64,000 nucleotides of DNA from Paenibacillus sp. PL91 (GTDB lineage Bacteria > Bacillota > Bacilli > Paenibacillales > Paenibacillaceae): positions 1 to 64,000 of the forward strand of contig NZ_JABBYG020000001.1 of NCBI RefSeq assembly GCF_012935325.2, read 5' to 3'. Every line of letters begins with the position of its first letter. Positions within the stretch are counted from its first letter, which is position 1. Of the stretch, positions 17,822 to 27,040 are shown one piece after another. The notes beneath the pieces were generated by a model. That model ran no database searches. It saw nothing but the letters and a program-made list of their open reading frames with translations, and had not been told where the DNA came from. Made by a program: the position numbers and the translations under genes.

Positions 17822-18849
17822 TGAAGCAGGTGTCTATGAAAATTAGCCATAACAACATTATTGTGCTCGCTACGCTGCTGCTTTTATTTATTTTATACGG
17901 ATCGGGCGCTGCGCTGTATACCGGGTTTTTCTCGATGCAGGTTTTTTTGAATCTATTCATAGACAACGCCTATCTCATCATTGTGGCGACAGGAATGGCC
18001 TTCGTCATTATAAAAGGAGGCATTGACCTATCGGTAGCCTCGGTCGTCGCACTTATCAGCATGGTGTCAGCGGAGTTGTTCCAGCAGGGGGCTAACGCTT
18101 TTGTTGTAACGATTGCTGCGCTCGTGATCGGCACGCTGTTCGGCGCCGGTCAAGGTTATTTGATTCAACGCTTTCAGCTCCATCCGTGGATCGTAACGCT
18201 CGCAGGCATGTTCCTCGCAAGAGGAATCAGCTTTCTGATCAGCACGGAGAGCATCGTCATTAACAATCCTTCGTACGTCTGGCTGTCCCAGCACAAAATT
18301 CACGTATGGGGCGATAGCTTCATAACGATCAGCGTACTCATTGCGGCTGCCGTTGTCGTTGCTGCTCTATTCATTGGCCGCTACTCCTCGTTTGGCAGAG
18401 CGGTTTATGCCATTGGCGGAAGCGAGAAGTCGTCGGTATTAATGGGCTTGCCGGTAGCGAAAACGACGATTCTGGTATACACCTTAAGCGGGTTATTTTC
18501 CGCGATCGGCGGCATTGTGTTTACGCTGTATATGCTGTCGGGCTATTCCCTGCATTTGATGGGCATGGAGATGGATGCGATTGCGGCTTGCGTCATCGGC
18601 GGCATTTTGTTAACGGGCGGCTTCGGTTATTTGATCGGGCCGACACTTGGCGTGCTCTGCACCGGCATTATTCAAACGATCATCATGTTCCAGGGGTCAT
18701 TAAGCTCGTGGTGGACAAAAATTACGATTGGATTCTTATTATTTCTTTTCATGGCATTTCAACGAATTATTGTGATGAGAAAAGAAAAAAGCGCGTTGCC
18801 AGCTTCCAAAAATAAACCGAAATTTGAAAATAAAGTCGTTAATTTGTAA
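17821..18849 (+). CDS. Sugar ABC transporter permease (YjfF type)
   Basis: A 342-residue CUT2 permease, partner of the one before. The family block IIVATGMAFVIIKGGIDLSVASVVALISM lies near residues 52-80, and AACVIGGILLTGGFGYLIGPTLGVLCTGIIQTII near 257-290. The C-terminus is basic and cytoplasmic (VMRKEKSALPASKNK). Shine-Dalgarno AAGGTGG sits 7 bases upstream inside the previous gene. Confidence 0.9.
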   Translation: MKQVSMKISHNNIIVLATLLLLFILYGSGAALYTGFFSMQVFLNLFIDNAYLIIVATGMAFVIIKGGIDLSVASVVALISMVSAELFQQGANAFVVTIAALVIGTLFGAGQGYLIQRFQLHPWIVTLAGMFLARGISFLISTESIVINNPSYVWLSQHKIHVWGDSFITISVLIAAAVVVAALFIGRYSSFGRAVYAIGGSEKSSVLMGLPVAKTTILVYTLSGLFSAIGGIVFTLYMLSGYSLHLMGMEMDAIAACVIGGILLTGGFGYLIGPTLGVLCTGIIQTIIMFQGSLSSWWTKITIGFLLFLFMAFQRIIVMRKEKSALPASKNKPKFENKVVNL

Positions 18850-18919
18850 ATACAGACCAAATGCAAAATTTGTATATTGAAAGTGTAGCCAATAGAAGCT
18901 TGAAAGGGAGGAAGTAAGA

Positions 18920-19969
18920 ATGAACAGAAAGAGACCTTTTTTTATTACGATGCTTGCAACGATCATGTTAGTGGGTTTAATCGCAGGCTGCGGGAACAAC
19001 AGCAACAATGGGGGCAACAAACCAGCAAGCGGCAATGCAACAAACGAGCCGAAGACAGAGGAGGCTGCAACAGAAGCGCCAGCAGAGAACAAGAAGCTTG
19101 TTGTAGGCTTCGCGCAAATCGGCGCGGAGAGCGGCTGGCGCGATGCCGAAACGGACTCGGTTAAAGCGACGTTTGGCGAGGATCCGAATTTCGAGCTGAA
19201 ATTCTCCGATGCGCAGCAGAAGCAAGAAAACCAAATTAAAGCGATTCGTACCTTCATCGCTCAGAAAGTGGATGCGATCGGGCTTGCTCCTGTCGTTGAA
19301 TCGGGCTGGGAGACGGTGCTTAAAGAAGCGAAGGATGCAAACATTCCCGTATTCCTCCTTGACCGCGGCATTTCCAAAGGCAACGAAGACCTCTATGTAT
19401 CGTTTATCGGCTCGGACTTTATTCTTGAAGGCCAAAACGCAGCGAAATGGATGATCGAAGAGTTCGGAGCCGGCGCGCAAGTCAACATCGTTCAGCTCGA
19501 AGGCACAGTAGGTGCAAGCGCGGCGAATGACCGTAAAAAAGGATTTGAAGATGCGATTGCCAGTGAAGCCGGCTACAAAATCGTTTACTCCCAAACCGGT
19601 GATTTCACTCGCGCCAAAGGGAAAGAAGTTATGGAAGCTTACCTGAAAAAGGATAAAAACATTCAAGTCGTATACGCACATAATGATGACATGGCGCTAG
19701 GCGCGATTCAAGCGATTGAAGAAGCGGGCCTTAAACCGGGTACGGATATCAAAATTATCGGCGTAGACGGCATTAAAGCGGCATTCGAAGCGATAGCTGA
19801 AGGCAAAATGAATGTTACGGTTGAATGTAATCCGCTTCTTGGGCCGCAGCTCAAGCAAGCGATTCTAGATTACAAGGCTGGCGCTACGCTGGAAAAATGG
19901 ATTAAATCCGATGAGGATGTATATTTCGGGCAAAAAGCAATCGATGCATTGCCTAATCGCAAATATTAA
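18920..19969 (+). CDS. Sugar ABC transporter substrate-binding lipoprotein (YtfQ type)
   Basis: A 349-residue periplasmic-binding-protein family (Peripla_BP_4) lipoprotein. The lipobox is LIAGC near residue 23, followed by an Asn/Glu/Ala-rich tether (about 25-55). The binding domain begins at KLVVGFAQIGAESGWRDAET and contains IAQKVDAIGLAPVVESGWETVLKEA, VFLLDRGI, FIGSDFILEGQNAAKWM, VYAHNDDMALGA and VECNPLLGPQ, all typical of YtfQ-like galactofuranose/arabinofuranose binders. Shine-Dalgarno GGGAGG precedes ATG 18920. The second half of the 23095 gene product is clearly homologous to this protein. Confidence 0.92.
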   Translation: MNRKRPFFITMLATIMLVGLIAGCGNNSNNGGNKPASGNATNEPKTEEAATEAPAENKKLVVGFAQIGAESGWRDAETDSVKATFGEDPNFELKFSDAQQKQENQIKAIRTFIAQKVDAIGLAPVVESGWETVLKEAKDANIPVFLLDRGISKGNEDLYVSFIGSDFILEGQNAAKWMIEEFGAGAQVNIVQLEGTVGASAANDRKKGFEDAIASEAGYKIVYSQTGDFTRAKGKEVMEAYLKKDKNIQVVYAHNDDMALGAIQAIEEAGLKPGTDIKIIGVDGIKAAFEAIAEGKMNVTVECNPLLGPQLKQAILDYKAGATLEKWIKSDEDVYFGQKAIDALPNRKY

Positions 19970-19999
19970 TTCATAAGTTAATGGAAAAGTAAGGAAAAT

Positions 20000-20044
20000 A
20001 CGAAATTACAAAAGAGAAAATTCTCTTTTGTAATTTCGTTTTTC
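20000..20044 (+). terminator. Perfect 18-base-pair hairpin between transporter and kinase genes
   Basis: ACGAAATTACAAAAGAGA pairs with its exact complement across an AAAT loop and is followed by TTTTT. It probably stops most transcripts after the abundant binding protein; any read-through would feed the sensor genes at low level. Confidence 0.85.
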
Positions 20045-20052
20045 GCATTAAA

Positions 20053-21861
20053 ATGGAGTTGCAACACTATTTTATGAGAACGGATTGGATGTCTATGCTA
20101 AGCGGGCTGTTTGCGAATAGAAGTATCCGTTTCAAGCTGTTGTTTTATTTTGTCATTATTACTTTATTTTCTATTCTGGCGCTTAGCTTTCTGGGCAGCA
20201 CTTTGTACAAAAATGCAATCGAAGAGGAAACGAACGCACATACGGTCCAGATGATGGATCAGGTCAAAAACCACATCGAAGTATACATACAAGAAATGGA
20301 TAACATTATTTATTACTTGTCGCAGGATTCGTCGGTCATTCAGTTTATGAAATGGTCCAACACCGATTCCAAGCATTTTCCGCTGCTGGAATCTAAAGTG
20401 AAAAAACTGCAGGGGGTCTATCTCGAGAAGCATGTTGAGATTGCGGGCGCCATGATTGTAAGCGGTAACAATCAATTCGCTAGCGCCGGGCTGGAGCAGA
20501 TTGCAAGAGATCCCATGACGGAGGAGCAATGGTACAAGAAGGCTGTCCTGCAGCCGGATCATATCCATTTGTTCAGCCATCCGATCGGAAGAAATATAAG
20601 AGGCGAGCAAAATTTGAGCGCTGATCAGGTGCTGTCGTTCGTGCGGGCAGTGAAGGACCCTGCTACAGGCGAAGTGATTGGCGCCATTTTGATCGATATG
20701 AAGCTGGACATCATTCAGGATATTATCGAATCGGCGCCGCTTGGCAAGAGCGGATTTATATTCATCATGGACGAGAACGGCGGCGTCGTCTATTCCCCGG
20801 TCAATCCGATCGTGTACCGCATATCGGGGAGCTGGCTGGAGGGTCGCTCGGGCAAAGTATTCCGTCATATTAATGAGCAGCAATACCAGATGGTGTACAA
20901 TACGTTTCCGGAATTCGATTGGCGGATCATCGGGGTATTCCCGCTCAAGGAATCGCTTCAGGTCGTTGCAGACATTCAGTTTTATACCGTTATTATTGCG
21001 CTGGTCACGCTGCTGCTAGCTTTTATGGCATCCTGGTATTTTACCAATTCGATCGTGCGTCCCGTTGGCAAGCTGCGAAGCCTGATGAAGAAGGTCGAGG
21101 AGGGCGAGCTTCACTTGCGCTTCCCGAGCAAGACGAAGGACGAAATTGGACAGCTGGGCAGCAGCTTTAACAATATGGTGCAGGAAATCGACAACCTGAT
21201 CCACCTCGTCTATTTGGAGCAGAAGGAGAAGCGGGAGGCGGAGCTGAAAATTTTGCAGGCTCAAATTAAGCCTCATTTTCTGTACAATACGCTCGATACG
21301 ATTCAGTGGATGGCGCAGGACCGGGATGCGGACGATATCGTCGACATCGTAGTCGCGCTGACGCATCTTTTTCGCATCAGCCTCAGCAAAGGAAGAGAGG
21401 TCATCCCGCTCAGCGATGAGATTCAGCATGTGGAGAGCTATCTCATCATTCAAATGGCGAGATACGAGGATAAGCTGTCCTATGAGATCGATATTCCGCC
21501 GGAGCTTGCGACGCAAAGCGTGCTCAAAATTATTTTGCAGCCGCTCGTCGAGAACGCGATTTATCATGGCATCAAAGCTAAGCTTGGCAAAGGGATGATC
21601 CGCATCAGCGGCAAGGCAGAGGAAAGCAGGCTGGTGCTCGTGGTAGAGGATGACGGCATCGGCTTCGACGCCGAGCGGCTCGCCCAAATGAATGAATCGT
21701 TCCATGCGATCCGGCAAAGCAGCGAGGATAGAGGGTATGGCTTGTATAACGTGAACGAGAGAATTAAGCTGACGCACGGCACCGGCTATGGCCTTACGAT
21801 TGAAAGCGAAAGAGGACTAGGCTCCAAAATCGTAGTCCGTCTTCCGTTAATGCTAGCATAA
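20053..21861 (+). CDS. Sensor histidine kinase, cache-HAMP-HisKA_7TM/LytS (YesM) type
   Basis: A 602-residue membrane sensor kinase. The first membrane helix is at about residues 28-50 (LLFYFVIITLFSILALSFLG), an extracellular dCache-like domain spans about 50-310, the second helix is FYTVIIALVTLLLAFMASWYF, and HAMP is about 335-385. The phosphoacceptor region is LQAQIKPHFLYNTLDTIQW with H408, and the ATPase domain follows (LVENAIYHGIK, VVEDDGIGF, GYGLYNVNERI). It signals to the response regulator 25 bases downstream. The true start is uncertain: ATG at 20053 follows the terminator T-run with no Shine-Dalgarno, and ATG at 20074 or 20095 would keep the same domains. Confidence 0.9.
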   Translation: MELQHYFMRTDWMSMLSGLFANRSIRFKLLFYFVIITLFSILALSFLGSTLYKNAIEEETNAHTVQMMDQVKNHIEVYIQEMDNIIYYLSQDSSVIQFMKWSNTDSKHFPLLESKVKKLQGVYLEKHVEIAGAMIVSGNNQFASAGLEQIARDPMTEEQWYKKAVLQPDHIHLFSHPIGRNIRGEQNLSADQVLSFVRAVKDPATGEVIGAILIDMKLDIIQDIIESAPLGKSGFIFIMDENGGVVYSPVNPIVYRISGSWLEGRSGKVFRHINEQQYQMVYNTFPEFDWRIIGVFPLKESLQVVADIQFYTVIIALVTLLLAFMASWYFTNSIVRPVGKLRSLMKKVEEGELHLRFPSKTKDEIGQLGSSFNNMVQEIDNLIHLVYLEQKEKREAELKILQAQIKPHFLYNTLDTIQWMAQDRDADDIVDIVVALTHLFRISLSKGREVIPLSDEIQHVESYLIIQMARYEDKLSYEIDIPPELATQSVLKIILQPLVENAIYHGIKAKLGKGMIRISGKAEESRLVLVVEDDGIGFDAERLAQMNESFHAIRQSSEDRGYGLYNVNERIKLTHGTGYGLTIESERGLGSKIVVRLPLMLA

Positions 21862-21886
21862 CTCTAATTGGCAGGGTGGGTATCGT

Positions 21887-23098
21887 ATGTGGAAACTGCT
21901 TATTGCGGACGATGAGCCGAAAATTCGTAGAGGATTGTCCAAGGTGCTTCCATGGGAGGAGCTTGGCATTGAGCTGGTCGGGGAAGCAGAGAACGGTCTG
22001 CAAGCGCTCGAGCTCGCTGAAGAGCGAAAGCCTGATATTTTGTTTGTCGATATTTGCATGCCCTTCGTCGACGGGCTGGAATTTATCGAGCGGCTGCGGC
22101 AAACGCTGGAGCGCTGCATCGTTATCGTGATTTCGGGACATGACGAGTTTCGTTACGCCCAACAGGCCGTGAAGCTGCATGTATTTGAATATATGCTCAA
22201 GCCCGTCGTGAAGAGCAAGCTGGAGAGCGTCGTCCGGAAAGCAATCGCGGAGCTTGAGCAGGCACGCAATCAGGAACAAAAGCTCGTTTGGATGGATCAG
22301 CAGCTCAAAACGAACGCCAGTGCCATTCGAGACACGTTTCTATTGAAATGGCTTGAAGGTATTTTGGCGCCTGACGAAATTCATAGCCAGACTGCTTTTC
22401 TGAAGCTAGGCTGGAAGGGCTCTGTCGGCATGATTGCGTTTAAGGTCATTCATAACGTGGAGTCGGGCAAAGCGATGCGAGTATGGGATCGGGATTTGCT
22501 GGAATTCGCTTTAAAAAATATTACCGAGGATTTGTTATCGGCAAGCGCTGAGGGGGGAAACGTCGTTCTAAACGATAAGAAGGGTCACATTATCGTGCTC
22601 GGGCGGATAGACCAGTATGCCGAGTGGCTGCGGCTTGGCCAGAAGATTCAAGATAAGATGGAAGCGCTGCTTGAGAAAACGATTATCGTCGAGCAGCAGG
22701 CGGCAGATTTTATAGAAGATTTTCCGAAGCTATACCGCTCCATATTGAAGGAGCTTGGCAGCAAGGGAAGCCTGTCCCCGATTGTCATTTTGACCAAAAA
22801 ATTTATTGACCGCAACTATGGGATGCCGACGCTGACGCTTGGCGATGTAGCCGAAGGCGTGCAGGTAAGCCCAACTTACCTTAGCAAGCAGCTAAAGCGC
22901 GAGCTTGGTTTATCGTTTATTGATTATTTGACGGAGGTTCGCATTCGGAAGGCGATTCAGCTGATGAGCGATCCGTTGTTCAAGGTGTATGAAATCGCGG
23001 AGAAGGTAGGCTACAGCAGCCAGCATTATTTTAGCAGCGCCTTTAAGAAGGTGACGGGAACGTCTCCAATGGTTTATAAGAAAGGGTTACGTTCATGA
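21887..23098 (+). CDS. Response regulator with AraC-type output domain (YesN type)
   Basis: A 403-residue regulator. The receiver domain (1-120) has D8/D9, phosphoacceptor D55 (ILFVDICMPFVDG) and K105 (YMLKPVV). A linker of about 170 residues separates it from the AraC DNA-binding domain at about 300-400 (LTLGDVAEGVQVSPTYLSKQLKRELG and VYEIAEKVGYSSQHYFSSAFKKVTG). It should activate the sugar transporter and neighbouring catabolic genes once phosphorylated by the kinase before it. Its stop codon overlaps the start of the two-headed binding protein (ATGA), so the three sensor genes form one unit. Confidence 0.92.
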   Translation: MWKLLIADDEPKIRRGLSKVLPWEELGIELVGEAENGLQALELAEERKPDILFVDICMPFVDGLEFIERLRQTLERCIVIVISGHDEFRYAQQAVKLHVFEYMLKPVVKSKLESVVRKAIAELEQARNQEQKLVWMDQQLKTNASAIRDTFLLKWLEGILAPDEIHSQTAFLKLGWKGSVGMIAFKVIHNVESGKAMRVWDRDLLEFALKNITEDLLSASAEGGNVVLNDKKGHIIVLGRIDQYAEWLRLGQKIQDKMEALLEKTIIVEQQAADFIEDFPKLYRSILKELGSKGSLSPIVILTKKFIDRNYGMPTLTLGDVAEGVQVSPTYLSKQLKRELGLSFIDYLTEVRIRKAIQLMSDPLFKVYEIAEKVGYSSQHYFSSAFKKVTGTSPMVYKKGLRS

Positions 23099-24975
23099 TC
23101 GGCAGTAAAGTTGCGAAGCGTCTGCTCTTTTTAATGATGTTCATTGCGGCGGTCGTTCTAGCGCGGGCTTGCATGACGAATTCAGATAGTGGGGACCACG
23201 ATAACGGCTACAAATATTTGATCGGCGTATCGCAGCCCAATTTGAGCGAGCCTTGGCGCGTTGCCATGAATGAGGAGATTCAGCAGGAGGTAAGCAAGCA
23301 CGAGGATATGCGCGTCATCTTCACCGATGCTGCCCAGAACAGTGACCAACAAGCGCAGGATGTGAAGAAGCTGGTCGGGTACGGCATCGATCTGCTCATT
23401 ATTTCACTGGATGATCCAGTCGCCCTCACGCAAACGGTAAGCGCCGTATACAACGATATTCCCGTTATTGTGCTGGGCAGAGGGGTGACGGGCTATGATT
23501 ATACGCTTTATGTCGGTACGGATGATGAGATGATCGGCCGAAAAGCGGGCGAATTTGCCGTGAATACGCTTGGCGCTGCCGGTGGGAATATCGTTGAAAT
23601 ACAAGGCTTGGCAGGCTCACCAACCGTGGATGAGCGAAGCAAGGGCTTCCGTGAAGCGATCCAAAGCTCCAAGCTGAGCATCGTTCAGACGATGAATGCG
23701 GATTGGCAGCGCGACCGTGCGGAGGATTTGTTAATCGATTGGCTGAAGGAACACCGGGACGTGGACTTGGTATTCGCCCATAATGAAGCGATGGCTCTCG
23801 GCGCTTATCGGGCGGTGCAGAGGTTTGAGCTTCCGAACATTAACATTATCGGCATCGATGGGGTGAATTCCGAAAATGGCAGCCTGCAGCTTGTATCCGA
23901 GAATAAGCTGACGGGGACGTTTACAAGTCCGCCCGGCGGCAAGGAAGCCATTCGCTATGCGATCGATATTTTGAACAAGGAGAAGGGCATTCCAAAAAAA
24001 GTGATCTTGCGAAGCCAGAAAATAACGGACCAATGGGTCGATACGGGCATGCCGAGATTGACTCCGTCTCCGGGACCTTCTAAGGAATCGCCCGAGGCTT
24101 CGCTAGTCGTCGGGTTTGCGCAGGTAGGCATGGAAAGCGGCTGGCGGATCGCCCATACGAAATCGGTTATCGACGCAGCAAAGGAGGCTGGAGTTGAGCT
24201 TTTGTACGAGAATGCTGACCAATCGCAAGATAAACAGATCGATCTCATTCGCCAGTTTATTAAGAAAAAGGTTGATGTCATCGCGTTTTCGCCGAAGACG
24301 GAGACCGGCTGGGACGAGGTGCTGCAAGAGGCGAAGCGGGCAGGCATTCCTGTTATCTTGTCCGATCGGGAAGTGAACGTCAGCGATGATACGCTTTGGA
24401 CGGCCTATATCGGCTCGGATTTCCGCGAGGAGGGAAGGCGGGCAGCGAGGTGGCTGATCCAGCAGGCAGAGCAAGGGGAAAGCTATCAGATTGTCGAGCT
24501 GCAGGGGACCCCGTTCTCTGCGCCAGCCGTGGGACGTAAGCAAGGCTTTAATGAAGTGATTGGGACGGATAACCATTTTGCCATTGTTGAATCGTTGGAG
24601 GGGGACTTCACCAAAAAACGAGGCAAGGAGCTGATGGCTGCTGCTCTGAGGCGGCAAGGCGACAAGATCGACGTCGTATATTCGCATAACGACGATATGG
24701 CACTGGGCGCTGTGGAGGCAATTGAGGACTACGGCTTGCGTCCAGGCAAGGACATTATTATTATTTCTGTCGACGCGACCAAATCAGCGCTCAAAGCGCT
24801 CAGCATCGGCAAGCTTAATTTTGCGGTAGAGTGCAATGCGCTGCTCGGCCCCCAGCTCATGAAGGCGGTTAAGGATTTATCCGAAGGCAAGGAGCTCCCG
24901 ATGAAGATCATTACATCCGAAGGGGTATTTACGCAGGAATCTGCCAAAATGGCGCTGGCAAGCAGAGAATATTAA
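23095..24975 (+). CDS. Two-headed membrane-anchored sugar-binding protein (tandem Peripla_BP_4 domains)
   Basis: A 626-residue protein holding two complete periplasmic sugar-binding domains. An N-terminal hydrophobic segment (about residues 9-26, RLLFLMMFIAAVVLARAC) lacks a proper lipobox (ARAC instead of L-A/S-G/A-C) and probably anchors the protein. Domain 1 covers about 42-310 (YKYLIGVSQPNLSEPWR, VFAHNEAMALGAYRAV). A Pro/Ser linker (TPSPGPSKESPE, 323-334) leads to domain 2 at 336-626, which is close to the transporter's binding protein at 18920 (VVGFAQVGMESGWR, TETGWDEVLQEAKRAGIPV, YSHNDDMALGAVEAIEDYGLRPG, VECNALLGPQ). It overlaps the response regulator by 4 bases. Its place beside the kinase suggests a sensory co-receptor, not a transport component. 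Domain 1 is divergent and may bind a different sugar. Confidence 0.9.
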   Translation: MIGSKVAKRLLFLMMFIAAVVLARACMTNSDSGDHDNGYKYLIGVSQPNLSEPWRVAMNEEIQQEVSKHEDMRVIFTDAAQNSDQQAQDVKKLVGYGIDLLIISLDDPVALTQTVSAVYNDIPVIVLGRGVTGYDYTLYVGTDDEMIGRKAGEFAVNTLGAAGGNIVEIQGLAGSPTVDERSKGFREAIQSSKLSIVQTMNADWQRDRAEDLLIDWLKEHRDVDLVFAHNEAMALGAYRAVQRFELPNINIIGIDGVNSENGSLQLVSENKLTGTFTSPPGGKEAIRYAIDILNKEKGIPKKVILRSQKITDQWVDTGMPRLTPSPGPSKESPEASLVVGFAQVGMESGWRIAHTKSVIDAAKEAGVELLYENADQSQDKQIDLIRQFIKKKVDVIAFSPKTETGWDEVLQEAKRAGIPVILSDREVNVSDDTLWTAYIGSDFREEGRRAARWLIQQAEQGESYQIVELQGTPFSAPAVGRKQGFNEVIGTDNHFAIVESLEGDFTKKRGKELMAAALRRQGDKIDVVYSHNDDMALGAVEAIEDYGLRPGKDIIIISVDATKSALKALSIGKLNFAVECNALLGPQLMKAVKDLSEGKELPMKIITSEGVFTQESAKMALASREY

Positions 24976-25071
24976 CCAATCAAGGCAGGTGTCTGCCAAT
25001 CGTTAAGGTTGACAAGCTGTGTCCTGCAAGAGCAGAATAAAGCATATCCATAACGAAATGAGGCGAAGCAA

Positions 25072-26232
25072 TTGTCATCCCTTATCGATAACGTTAAAAA
25101 ATTAGCTGCTGGATTTGATGAAGAAACGCTGCGTTCGATTGAAATTAACCCGCTTCTGGTTGACGCGGGAGCGATTCATGGGGTAGCTCCCTATTTGAAG
25201 GAGCAGCATTATAGCCAGGTCATCATTGCGGTGGACGCGAACACATATGAGATTGCAGGCAAAACGTTGGAGGAAGCTATAGCCGCACTTGGCATTTCCG
25301 TTCATATTACAAGCATAAAGCCGGACCGTCAGGGCGATGTTATTGCCGATGAAGCTTCGATCGTGCAGCTGCTGCTTGATATTCAGCTGCAAAAAGCGCA
25401 GGTCGTCATTGCCGCTGGCTCGGGAACCATTCATGATATTTCGAGGTATGCAGCTTACACGGCGAGCATTCCATTCGTGTCCGTACCAACAGCGCCATCC
25501 GTGGATGGCTTTAATTCCAAGGGCGCTCCTATCATCATTCGCGGCGAGAAGAAGACGATTGCCGCGATTGGTCCCGATGCGATATTTGCAGATCTGGACA
25601 TACTCGCGAACGCGCCGGCCGCGATGGTAGCCGCCGGCTTTGGCGACATGCTTGGCAAATATACATCCCTTCTTGACTGGAGCTTTGGCGCGTCGGAGGG
25701 CGGCGAGCCATATTCCGAAGAGGTAGCCGAAATTACACGTATCGCGCTGACCAAGTGCGTGGAGCATATCGACCTTATTGCACGCCGTGATCCGGAAGGC
25801 ATTCGCATCCTAATTGAAGCGTTGATAGAGTCGGGACTTGCGATGCTGCTGTTCGGTCAGTCGCATTCGGCGTCTGGCGCGGAGCATCATCTGTCGCATT
25901 TCTGGGAAATGGAATATATTCGCCTCGGCAAAAGACAGCTGCTGCACGGTGCGAAGGTTGGCGTAGCTTGCGCGGAAATCTCCAAGCTCTATCACCGCCT
26001 TGCGGAGGGAGAGTCGGGGCTAGCTTTCACGGCTAATCCGGAGAGAAATCGAGAAGCGATTGCTGCCCTTCCTGATGAGAGAATGATTCGCGGATGGCTG
26101 AGACAGGTTGGCGGGCCGTCTACGACGGAAGAGCTTGGCGTCGATGAGGAGCTGCTTATGCGCAGCCTGCTGGAAGCTCACCATGTAAGGCCGAATCGTT
26201 ACACATTGCTGCGAGCTTACAACTCGCTATAA
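25072..26232 (+). CDS. araM: sn-glycerol-1-phosphate dehydrogenase, AraM/EgsA type
   Basis: A 386-residue iron-containing-alcohol-dehydrogenase-fold enzyme that reduces DHAP to sn-glycerol 1-phosphate with NAD(P)H. The coenzyme motif VVIAAGSGTIHDISRYAA (about 112-129), the family block SVPTAPSVDGFNSKGAPII (about 140-158) and metal-binding D/H residues in GFGDMLGKYTSLLDW and GEAHHL-like SGAEHHLSHFWEM are visible. B. subtilis AraM lies in the arabinose operon, which fits the arabinofuranoside theme here. TTG at 25072 follows a GAGGCG Shine-Dalgarno. It ends the island before a strong terminator. Confidence 0.87.
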   Translation: MSSLIDNVKKLAAGFDEETLRSIEINPLLVDAGAIHGVAPYLKEQHYSQVIIAVDANTYEIAGKTLEEAIAALGISVHITSIKPDRQGDVIADEASIVQLLLDIQLQKAQVVIAAGSGTIHDISRYAAYTASIPFVSVPTAPSVDGFNSKGAPIIIRGEKKTIAAIGPDAIFADLDILANAPAAMVAAGFGDMLGKYTSLLDWSFGASEGGEPYSEEVAEITRIALTKCVEHIDLIARRDPEGIRILIEALIESGLAMLLFGQSHSASGAEHHLSHFWEMEYIRLGKRQLLHGAKVGVACAEISKLYHRLAEGESGLAFTANPERNREAIAALPDERMIRGWLRQVGGPSTTEELGVDEELLMRSLLEAHHVRPNRYTLLRAYNSL

Positions 26233-26246
26233 TATCAGCTTACAGA

Positions 26247-26284
26247 AACGGCTCCGTCCCATTCAATGGGGCGGAGCCGTTTTT
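26247..26284. terminator. Terminator between araM and the TetR-family gene
   Basis: AACGGCTCCG and CGGAGCCGTT with an inner CCCAT/ATGGG stem, followed by TTTT on the plus strand. It may also serve the convergent TetR-type gene. Confidence 0.85.
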
Positions 26285-26299
26285 ACGTTGAGGGCAAAG

Positions 26300-27028
26300 T
26301 TATGATGGAACGGATGGCAGCTTAGCAAGCAGCCCATCTATTAATACGCCCAAGCCAAACTGAAATTCCGATTGCCAATCCGTGTTTGTCATATATGGCG
26401 CTAAACGAATCATGTTCGGAAACTTGTCCTTTGGAAGATTGTTATAAAATTTGTTATACTGCTCGCTAAGCTGTTCTTGCGTCGTATCATGCTGGCCAGC
26501 AATGGAGCGCAGTTGAACTTCCTCCGTTACAAACCCAAGGACATAGTTTTTTAACATCGACGCCATCCAAGGGATTTGGCTATCCTGAAACCCGGCTGCA
26601 GCTAGGATTTGAAAAAGCTTTTCAATCTGTGTCAAACGATTGTAGCCGGAAGCGATTGTGGAATTGAATATTTCAACAGCGTCCCGATAGTTATGCAGAA
26701 CTCTACGATATTGTTCTCCCCACTGCAGCACCTGCTCCGCCCATGGAAGAGAAGGATCATGCTGTGTCAACTCGGAGCTAATGTGATCGGCCATCCATTG
26801 AAGAAGCTCATCTTTGCTCTTCACATGGTAATACAGGGAAGCGGGCTTGACCATCAGATCTTCCGCTACTTTCCGCATGCTCAGCTCTTTCAAGCCAAAC
26901 TCATTAAGTAATCGAATAGCAGATTGCGTAATCCGTTCTCGATCCAAGGGGATGTGCGCAGCCTCACTATGTTGAAAACCATTGATTTCGAATGGATGTT
27001 GAATTCGTTTTCTGGCCATATCAAACAT
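26300..27028 (-). CDS. TetR-family transcriptional repressor
   Basis: A 242-residue TetR-type repressor. The DNA-binding domain covers about residues 28-75 (RITQSAIRLLNEFGLKELSMRKVAEDLMVKPASLYYHVKSKDELL). The C-terminal half resembles the TetR_C ligand-binding domain of tetracycline-repressor-like proteins (about 90-225). It is divergent from the VOC gene at 27127; three interlocking palindromes between them are the likely operators for both genes. Ligand unknown. Its start at 27028 has AAGGAGAAA upstream. Confidence 0.85.
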   Translation of the reverse strand: MFDMARKRIQHPFEINGFQHSEAAHIPLDRERITQSAIRLLNEFGLKELSMRKVAEDLMVKPASLYYHVKSKDELLQWMADHISSELTQHDPSLPWAEQVLQWGEQYRRVLHNYRDAVEIFNSTIASGYNRLTQIEKLFQILAAAGFQDSQIPWMASMLKNYVLGFVTEEVQLRSIAGQHDTTQEQLSEQYNKFYNNLPKDKFPNMIRLAPYMTNTDWQSEFQFGLGVLIDGLLAKLPSVPS

Positions 27029-27040
27029 TTCTCCTTTCAG

